Source of the DNA: Aristolochia californica
Lineage: Eukaryota; Streptophyta; Magnoliopsida; Piperales; Aristolochiaceae
Assembly: GCA_029961685.1 (NCBI GenBank)
Contig: JARWKL010000015.1
Location: 13,142,801-13,206,800, forward strand
Reading direction: 5' to 3'
Length of the DNA stretch: 64,000 nucleotides
Below are positions 56,077 to 64,000 of the stretch, one piece after another. A program made the position numbers and the translations under genes. The notes under the pieces were generated by a model. The model saw only the letters and a program-made list of their open reading frames with translations. It did no database searches and was not told the DNA's origin. Numbering within the stretch: the stretch's first letter is position 1; every line of letters starts with the position of its first letter.

Positions 56077-59000
56077 GGGATAGGCAAAAAGTGGGTTGTT
56101 TGGCTCTGGTAAATATCCAACCACTTGAGAATTTAACTTTTTCTTCTCCCCCTAATTTTTGGATCTGAAGGCCACTTGCATCCTCAACATGCTTGTGGCA
56201 TGCATATCCACCACACTTAAAACATGTTAGGATCAGTTAGGGGTCTCTTTCCTATAAAATTCCACGAGGCTATTATTCGGGGGTTGTACTAGTGGAATTT
56301 CCCAAACATGGATTTTTGAGTTCATTTTTAGTGCGTGAAATAATTTTCTATTTATTATTATAGTTTTCAAATTTTTTTACACACATGAACTCTAAAATTT
56401 TCATTTTGTTGCGATCTTATATCTTTTTTGATTACGAGGAAAAATGGGAGTGTGACAACTCAAGTTTGGATCTGAAAAAAAAAAATTTGAAATGCACAAA
56501 TGCTGAAAGAGATAATTCCAAAAAGTATCTGTGATTTTTAAGGATAGGCAAAAAGTGGGTTGTTTGGCTCTGGTAAATATCCAACCACTTGAGAATTTAA
56601 CATTTTCTACTCCCCCTAATTTTTGGATCTGAAGGCCACTTGCATCCTCAACATGCTCGTGGCATGCATATCCACCACACTTAAAACATGTTAGGATCAG
56701 TTAGATGTCTCTTTCCTATAAAATTCCACCACACTATTATTATGGGGTTGTACTAGTGGAATTTCCCAAACATGGATTTTGGAGTTCATTTTTAGTGCTT
56801 GAAATAATTTTCTATTTATTATTATTGTTTGCAAACTTTTTTGCACACATGAACTCTAGAATTTTTTTTTTGTTGCGATCTTATATCTTTTTTGTTTACG
56901 AGGAAAAATGGGAGAGTGAAAACTCAAGTCCGGATCTGAAAAAAAAATTTTAAAAGCACAAATGCTGAGAGAGATAATTCCAAAAAGTATCTGTGGTTTT
57001 TAAGGATAGGCAAAAAGTGGGTTGCTTGGCTCTGGTAAATATCCACCCACTTGAGAATTTAACTTTTTCTACTCCCCCTAATTTTTGGGTCTGAAGGCCA
57101 CTTGCATCGTCAACATGCTTGTGGCATGCATATCCACCACACTTAAAACATGTTAGGATCAGTTAGGGGTCTCTTTCCTATAAAATCGCACCAAGCTATT
57201 ATTAGGGGGTTGTACTAGTGGAATTTCCCAAACATGGATTTTGGAGTTCGTTTTTCGTGCGTGAAATAATTTTCTATTTATTATTATAGTTTTCAAATTT
57301 TTTTGTACACATGAATTCTAGAATTTTTATTTTGTTGCGATCTTATATCTTTTTTGTTTACAAGAAAAAATGGGAGAGTGAAAACACAAGTTTGGATCTG
57401 AAAAAAAAAAATTTGAGATGCACAAATGCTGAGAGAGATAATTCCAAAAAGTATCAGTGATTTTTAAGGATAGGAAAAAAGTGGGTTGTTTGGCTCTGGT
57501 AAATATCCAACCACTTGAGAATTTAACTTTTTCTTCTCCCCCTAATTTTTGGATCTGAAGGCCACTTGTGTCCTAAACATGCTTGTGGCATGCATATCCA
57601 CCACACTTAAAACAAGTTAGGATCAGATAGAGGTCTCTTTCCAATAAAATTCCACAAGCCATTATTAGGGGGTTGTACTAGTGGAATTTCCCCAACTTGG
57701 CTTTTGGAGTTCATTTTTAGAGCGTGAAATAATTTTCTATTTATTGTTATAGTTTTCAAATTTTTTTGCACACATGAACTCTAAAATTTTCATTTTGTCG
57801 TGATCTTATATCTTTTTTGTTTACGAGGAAAAATAAGAGAGTGAAAACTCAAGTAAGGATCTGAAAAAAAAAAAAATTGAAAGGCACAAATGCTGAGAGA
57901 TATAATTCCAAAAAGTATCTGTGATTTTTAAGGAAAGGAAAAAAGTGGGTTTTTTGGCTCAGGTGAATATCCAACCACTTGAGAATTTAACTTTTTCTAC
58001 TCCCCCTAATTTTTTGGATCTGAAGGCCACTTGCACCCTCAAAATGCTTGTGGCATGCATATCCACCACACTTAAAACATGTTAGGATCAGTTGGGGGTC
58101 TCTTTCCTATAAAATCGCACCAAGCTATTATTAGGGGGTTGTACTAGTGGAATTTCCCAAACATGGATTTTGGAGTTCATTTTTAGTGCATGAAATAATT
58201 TTCTATTTATTATTATAGTTTTCAAATTTTTTTGCACACATGAACTCTAAAATTTCATTTTGTTGCGATCTTATATCTTTTTTGTTTACGAGGAAAAATG
58301 GGAGAGTGAAAACTCAAGTCCGGATCTGAAAAAAAAAATTTTAAAAGCACAAATGCTGAGAGAGATAATTCCAAAAAGTATCTGTGGTTTTTAAGGATAG
58401 GCAAAAAGTGGGTTGCTTGGCTCTGGTAAATATCCAACCACTTGAGAATTTAACTTTTTCTACTCCCCCTAATTTTTGGGTCTGAAGGCCACTTGCATCG
58501 TCAACATGCTTCTGGCATGCATATCCACCACACTTAAAACATGTTAGGATCAGTTAGGGGTCTCTTTCCTATAAAATCGCACCAAGCTATTATTAGGGGG
58601 TTGTACTAGTGGAATTTCCCAAACATGGATTTTGGAGTTCATTTTTAGTGCGTGAAATAATTTTCTATTTATTATTATAGTTTTCCAAATTTTTGGCACA
58701 CATGAACTCTAGAATTTTCTATTTGTCGCCATTTTATATCTTTTTTGTTTACGAGGAAAAATTGGAGAGTGAAAACTCAAGTTTGGATCGGAAAAAAAAA
58801 ATATTTGAAATGCACAAATGCTAAGAGAGATAATTCCAAAAAGTATCTGTGATTTTTAAGGATAGGCAAAAAGTGGGTTGTTTGGCTCTGGTAAATATCC
58901 AACCACTTGAGAATTTAACTTTTTCTACCCCCCCCCTAATATTTGGATCTGAAGGCCACTTGTATTCTCAACATGCTTGTGGCATGCATATCCACCACAC

Positions 59001-61180
59001 TGAAAACATGTTAGGATAAGTTAGCGGTCTCTTTCCTATAAAATTCCACCAAGCTATTTTTTGGGGGTGGTAATAGTGGAATTTCCCAAACATGGATTTT
59101 GGAGCTCATTTTTAGTGCGTGAAATAATTTTCTATTTATTATTATAGTTTTCAAATTTTTTTGCTCACATGAACTCTAAAATTTTCTTTTTGTTGCGATC
59201 TTATATCTTTTATGTTTACGAGGAAAAATGGGAGAGTGACAACTCAAGTTTGGTTCTGAAAAAAAATAAAATTTAAAAGCACAAATGCTGAGAGAGATAA
59301 TTCCAAAAAGTATCTGTGTTTTTTAAGGATAGGCAAAAAGTGGGTTGTTTGGCTCTGGTAAATATCCAACCACTTGAGAATTTAAATTTTTCTACTCGCC
59401 CTAATTTTTCGATATGAAGGCCACTTGCATCGTCAACATGCTTGTGGCATGCATATCCAGCACACTTAAAACATGTTAGGATCAGTTAGGGGTCTCTTTC
59501 CTATAAAATCGCACCAAGCTATTATTAGGGGGTTGTAATAGTGGAATATCCAAAACATGGATTTTGGAGTTCATTTTTAGTGCGTGAAATAATTTTCTAT
59601 TTATTTTTTATAGTTTTCAATTTTTTATGCACACATGAACTCTAGAATTTTCATTTTGTTGCGATCTTTTATCTTTTTTGTTTTCGAGGAAAAATAGGAG
59701 AGTGAAAACTCAAGTTAGGATCTGAAAAAAAAAAATTTGAAATGCACAAATGCTTAGAGAGATAATTCCAAAAAGTATCTGTGATTTTTAAGGATAGGAA
59801 AAAAGTGGGTTGTTTGGCTCAGTTACATATCCAACCACTTGAGAATTTAACTTTTTCTACTCCCCCTAATTTTTGGATCTGAAGGCCACTTGCATCCTCA
59901 AAATGCTTATGGCATGCATATCCACCACACTTAAAACATGTTAGGATTAGTTGGGGGTCTCTTTCCTATAAAACCGCACCAAGCTATTATTAGGGGGTTG
60001 TACTAGTGGAATTTCTTAAACATGGATTATGGAGCTCATTTTTAGTGCGTGAAATAATTTTCTCTTTATTATTATAGTTTTCAAATTTTTTTGCACACAT
60101 GAACTCTAAATTTTTCATTTTGTTGCGATCTTATATCCTTTTTGTTTACGAGGAAAAATGGTAGAGAGAAAACACAAGTTTGGATCTGAAAAAAAAAATT
60201 TGAAATGTACAAATGCTGAGAGATATAATTCCAAAAAGTACCTGTGATTTTTAAGGATAGGAAAAAAGTGGGTTGTTTGGCTCTGGTATATATCCAACCA
60301 CTTGAGAATTTAACTTTTTCTTCTCCCCCTAATTTTTCCATCTAAAGGCCACTTGCATCCTCAACATGCTTGTGGCATGCATATCCACCACACTTAAAAC
60401 AAGTTAGGATCAGTTAGAGGTCTCTTTCCTATAAAATTCCACCAAGCTATTTTTAGGGGGTTGTACCTGTGGAATTTCCAAAACATGGATTTTGGAGTTC
60501 ATTTTTAGTGCGTGAAATAATTTTGAATTTATTATTATAGTTTTCAAAATTTTTTTGCACACAGGAACTCTAAAATTTTCATTTTGTTATGATCTTATTT
60601 CTTTTTTTTTTACCAGGAAAAAAGGGAGAGTGAAAACTCAAGTTTGGATCTAAAAAAAAAAAATTTGAAATGCACAAATGCTGAGGGAGATAATTCCAAA
60701 AAGTATCTGTGATTTTTAATGATAGGCAAAAAGTGCGTTGTTTGGCTCTGGTAAACATCCAACTACTTGAGAAGTTAAGTTTTTCTACTCCCCCTAATTT
60801 TTGGATCTGAAGGCCACTTGCATCCTCAAAATGTTTGTGGCATGCATATCCACCACACTTAAAACATGTTAGGATCAGTTGGGTGTCTCTTTCCTATAAA
60901 ATCGCACCAAGCTATTATTAGGGGGTTGTACTAGTGGAATTTCCCAAACATGGATTTTGGAGTTCATTTTTAGTGCGTGAAATAAGTTTCTATTTATTAT
61001 TATAGTTTTCAAATTTTTTTGCACACATGAACTCTAAAATTTTCATTTTGTTGCGATCTTATATCTTTTTTGTATACGAGGAAAAATGGGAGTGTGAAAA
61101 CTCAAGTTTGGAGCTAAAAAAAAATTTTGAAATGTACAAATGCTTAGAGAGTTAATTCCAAAAAGTATCTGTGATTTTTA
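56077..61180 (+). repeat. Higher-order repeat, 11-monomer block, copy 2
   Basis: Eleven units start at 56077, 56541, 57003, 57467, 57931, 58394, 58859, 59326, 59791, 60254 and 60719 (5104 bp). Each carries the diagnostic variants of its partner 5.10-5.11 kb to the left, for example ccacgaggctattattcggg at about 56263 and ttagatgtctctttcc at about 56702. Similarity ends near 61.0 kb. One partner pair, 52823 versus 57931, breaks the pattern over about 270 bp, which looks like a conversion patch. Two copies only; a third is not seen to the right. Confidence 0.9.
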
Positions 61181-62576
61181 AGGATAGGCAAAAAGTGGGT
61201 TGTTTGGTTCTTGTATAAATCCAACCACTTGAGAATTTAACTTTTTCTACTCCCCCTAATTTTTGGATCTAAAGGCCACTTGCATCCTCAACATGCTTGT
61301 GGCATGCATATCCACCACACTTAAAACAAGTTAGGATCAGTTAGAGGTCTCTTTCCTATAAAATTCTACCAAGCTATTTTTAGGGGGTTGTACCAGTGGC
61401 ATTTCCAAAACAAGGATTTTGGTGTTCATTTTTTGTGCGTGAAATAATTTTTAATTTATTATTATAGTTTTCAAATTTTTTTGCACACATGATCTCTAAA
61501 ATTTTCATTTTGTTGCGATCTTATATCTTTTTTTTTTTACCAGGAAAAATGGGAGAGTGAAAACTCAAGTTTGGATCTGAAAAAAAAATTTTGAAATGCA
61601 CATTTGCTGAGGGAGATAATTCCAAAAAGTATCTGTGATTTTTAAGGATAGGCAAAAAGTGGGTTGTTTGGCTCTGGTAAATATATCCAACCACTTGAGA
61701 ATTTAACTTTTTCTACTCCCCCGAATTTTTGAATCTGAAGGCCACTTGCATCCTCAACATGCTTGTGGCATGCATATCCACCACACTTAAAACATGTTAG
61801 GATCAGTTAGAGGTCTCTTTCCTATAAAATCCCACCAAGCTATTATTAGGGGGTTGTACTAGTAGAATTTCCCAAACATGGATTTTGGAGTTCTTTTTTA
61901 GTGCGTGAAATAATATTCTATTTATTATTATAGTTGTCAAATTTTTTTGCACACATGAACTCAAAAATTTTAATTTTGTTGCGATCTTATATCTTTTTAG
62001 TCTACGAGGAAAAGTGGGAGAGTGAAAACTCAAATTTGGATCTCAAAAAAAAAAATTTGAAATGCACAAATGCTGAGAGAGATAATTCCAAAAAGTATTT
62101 GTGATTTTTAAGGATATGCAAAAAGTGGGTTGTTTGTCTCTGGAAAATATCCAACCATTTGAGAATTTTACTTTTTCTACTCCCACTAATTTTTGGATCT
62201 GAAGGCCACTTGCATCCTCAACATGTTTGTGGCATGCATATCCACCACACTTAAAACATGTTAGGATCAGTTAGGGGTCTCTTTTCTATAAAATCGCACC
62301 AATCAATTATTAGGGGGTTGTACTAGTGGAATTTCCCAAACATGGATTTTCGAGTTCATTTATAGTGCGTGAAATAATTTTATTTTTATTATTATAGTTT
62401 TCAAATTTTTTTGCATACTTGAACTCTAGAATTTTCATTTTGTTGCGATCTTATATCTTTTTTGTTTTCGAGGAAAAATGGGAGAGTGAAAACTCAAGAA
62501 AGGATCTAAAAAAAATTAAAATTTGAAATGCACAAATGCTGAGAGAGATAATTCCAAAAAGTATATGTGATTTTTA

Positions 62577-63016
62577 AGGATAGGCAAAAGGTGGGTTGTT
62601 TGGCTTTGGCAAATATCCAACCACTTGAGAATTTAACTGTTTCCACACTCCCTAATTTTTGGATCTCTAGGCCACTTGGATCCTCAACATGCTTGTGGCA
62701 TTAGGATCAGTTAGAGGTCTCTTTCCTATAAAATTCCACCAAGCTATTATTAGGGGGTTGTACTAGTAGAATTTCCCAAACATGGATTTTGGAGTTCATT
62801 TTTAGTGCGTGAAATAATTTTCTTTTTATTATTATTGTTTTCAAAATTTTTTGCACACATCAACTCTAAAATTTTCTTTTTGTCGCGATTTCATATCTTT
62901 TTTTTTTTACGAGGAAAAATGGGAGAGTGAAAACTCAAGTTTGGATCTGAAAAAAATAAAATTTGAAATGCACAAATGCTGAGAGAGATAATTCCAAAAA
63001 GTATTAGTGATTTTTA
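62577..63016 (+). repeat. Short monomer with 26-bp deletion (copy 3)
   Basis: This unit is 440 bp. The same deletion junction, gcttgtggca then ttaggatcag, lies at 62700/62701. It is 28 units from copy 2 and two units from copy 4. It carries ttccacactccc and gatctctaggcc, slightly diverged from the other three copies. Confidence 0.9.
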
Positions 63017-63484
63017 AGGATAGGCAAAAAGTGGGTTGTTTGGCTCTGGTAAATATCCAACCACTTGAGAATTTAACATTTTCTACTCCCCCTAATTTTT
63101 TGATCTGAAGGCCACTTGCATCCTCAACATGCTTGTGGTAAGCATATCCACCACACTTAAAACATGTTAGGATCAGTTAGAGGTCTCTTTCCTATAAAAT
63201 TCCACCAAGCTATTTTTATGGGGTTGAACTAGTGGAATTTCCAAAACATGGATTTTGGAGTTCAATTTTAGTGTGTGAAATAATTTTCTTTTTATTATTG
63301 CCTTTTTCAAATTTTTTTGCACACATGAACTCTAAAATTATCATTTTGTTGCGATCTTATATCTTTTTTGTTTTCGAGGAAAAATGGGAAAGTGAAAACT
63401 CAAGAAAGGATCTGGAAAAAAAATAATAATTTGAAATGCACAAATGCTGAGAGAGATAATTCCCAAAAGTACATGTGATTTTTA

Positions 63485-63923
63485 AGGATAGGCAAAAGGT
63501 GGGTTGTTTGGCTCTGGTAAATATCCAACCACTTGAGAATTTAACTTTTTCCACTCCCCCTAATTTTTGGATCTCAAGGCCACTTGCATCCTGAACATGC
63601 TTGTGGCAGTAGGATCAGTTAGAGGTCTCTTTCCTATAAAATTCCACCAAGCTATTATTAGGGGGTTGTACTAGTAGAATTTCCCAAACATGGATTTTGG
63701 AGTTCATTTTTAGTGCGTGAAATAATTTTCTTTTTATTATTATTGTTTTCAAAATTTTTTGCACACATGAACTCTAAAATTTTCTTTTTGTCGCGATTTC
63801 ATATCTTTTTTTTTTACGAGGAAAAATGGGAGAGTGGAAACTCAAGTTTGGATCTGAAAAAAATAAAATTTGAAATGCACAAATGCTGAGAGAGATAATT
63901 CCAAAAAGTATCAGTGATTTTTA
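63485..63923 (+). repeat. Short monomer with 26-bp deletion (copy 4)
   Basis: This unit is 439 bp. The junction reads ggcagtaggatcag at 63603-63616, one substitution away from the other three. The rest of the unit follows copies 1 and 2 closely (ttccactcccc, gatctcaaggcc, cctgaacatgc). Confidence 0.9.
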
Positions 63924-64000
63924 AGGATAGGCAAAAAGTGGGTTGTTTGGCTCTGGTAAATATCCAACCACTTGAGAATTTAACGTTTTCTACTCCCCCT

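Larger units (their letters stand above)
1..64000 (+). repeat. Satellite DNA array, ~463-bp monomer, 138 full copies plus a partial
   Basis: The same unit recurs head to tail from the first to the last base. Each copy opens with aggataggcaaaaagtgggt and continues through a pyrimidine-rich stretch (tttttctactccccctaa), the motif catgcttgtggcatgcat, a TATA-like cctataaaat, actagtggaatttccc, an AT-rich core with a T-tract, gcgatcttatatctttttt, and an A-tract after tttggatctg. Counting on the opening motif gives 138 complete units, mean about 463 bp, range 438-469. All are on the same strand and none is interrupted by foreign DNA. Such arrays typically form centromeric or other constitutive heterochromatin; that role here is inference. 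No gene is encoded. Strand is arbitrary and is given in the orientation of the window. The species and family name are not recognised. Copies appear roughly 85-97% alike by eye, with variation in A- and T-run lengths and scattered substitutions. Confidence 0.98.
61181..64000 (+). repeat. Monomers 133-139, right edge, with 908-bp dimer
   Basis: Units start at 61181, 61645, 62111, 62577, 63017, 63485 and 63924; the last is cut by the window edge after 77 bp. From about 62.39 kb a two-unit pattern appears: a short deleted unit (440 bp, 62577-63016) plus a full unit (468 bp, 63017-63484), then another short unit (439 bp, 63485-63923) and the start of the next. Shared markers about 907 bp apart are ctttttgtcgcgatttcata, attattgttttcaaaatttt and actcaagaaaggatct. 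The array evidently continues to the right. Confidence 0.92.

Noticed and set aside
50860..61080. The 5.1-kb duplication as an assembly artefact.
   Set aside because: It cannot be excluded without reads, but the copies differ by many scattered substitutions, indels and one long mismatching patch. A falsely duplicated contig would be nearly identical.
789..63554. Recurrent open frames of about 60-118 codons on the minus strand (translation rich in Phe, repeating at every unit) and about 60-84 codons on the plus strand.
   Set aside because: They are the satellite read in frame. Starts are mostly TTG or GTG, the Phe run is the A-tract, frame depends on homopolymer length and is lost in many copies, and there is no sign of codon-level conservation.
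1..64000. CRISPR-like or bacterial repeat array.
   Set aside because: The repeat fills the whole unit with no unique spacers, the units are about 464 bp, and no genes are nearby. It is a eukaryotic-type satellite.
1..64000. SINE, LINE or LTR origin suggested by A-tracts.
   Set aside because: The A-tract is internal to the tandem unit. There are no target-site duplications, no pol III boxes that I could see, no LTR ends and no coding remnants.
1..64000. CENP-B box (nTTCGnnnnAnnCGGGn).
   Set aside because: I saw no match to the core in the consensus; the few CpGs lie in gtgcgtg, tgcgatc and tacgagg.
1..64000. tRNA, rRNA or small RNA genes.
   Set aside because: No recognisable conserved boxes or cloverleaf-like stretches were seen, and no part of the window falls outside the repeat.

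Overview
The whole window is one uninterrupted head-to-tail satellite DNA array. I phased every unit on a shared motif (aggataggcaaaaagtgggt, the first bases of the window). This gives 138 complete monomers in 1-63923 and a 77-bp partial monomer at the right edge. Hand-read monomer lengths run from 438 to 469 bp, mostly 461-468, with a mean of about 463 bp. All copies point the same way. I found no gene, RNA gene, transposon, CRISPR array or unique sequence anywhere, and no gap between units.

This is eukaryotic heterochromatin of the centromeric, pericentromeric or knob/subtelomeric kind. G+C is about one third by eye. Each unit has a more GC-rich left third, then T-tracts, then an A-tract of roughly 7-14 bases. 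The sequence alone does not name the species, and I do not recognise the family. Long, AT-rich, homogenised monomers like these are common in plants and also occur in animals. The open frames of 60-118 codons are by-products of the repeat: they recur in every unit, begin at non-ATG codons, and drift in and out of frame with the A-run length.

Layout. (1) 1-37 kb, domain A: most units carry the 'ttagaggtctc...aaaattccacc' state. Relatedness is patchy. There is a four-monomer periodicity at 5.6-10.2 kb, single-unit duplications near 24 and 29 kb, a dimer near 34-35.7 kb, and echoes of short segments 6, 12, 13, 14 and 21 monomers apart. (2) 37-50 kb, domain B: a second state, 'ttaggggtctc...aaaatcgcacc', becomes common. 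Segments at 42-49.9 kb overlap as nested copies at offsets of 3, 5, 6 and 9 monomers. (3) 50.97-61.18 kb: an 11-monomer block of 5.1 kb is present twice in direct tandem, the clearest higher-order repeat in the window. (4) 61-64 kb: units with a shared 26-bp deletion alternate with full-length units as a 908-bp dimer that runs off the right edge.

The interest is in how the array evolves: unequal exchange at several scales, conversion-like patches inside duplicated blocks, a TCGCGA site whose variants look like products of CpG decay, and hints that the ~464-bp unit may itself descend from three ~155-bp parts.
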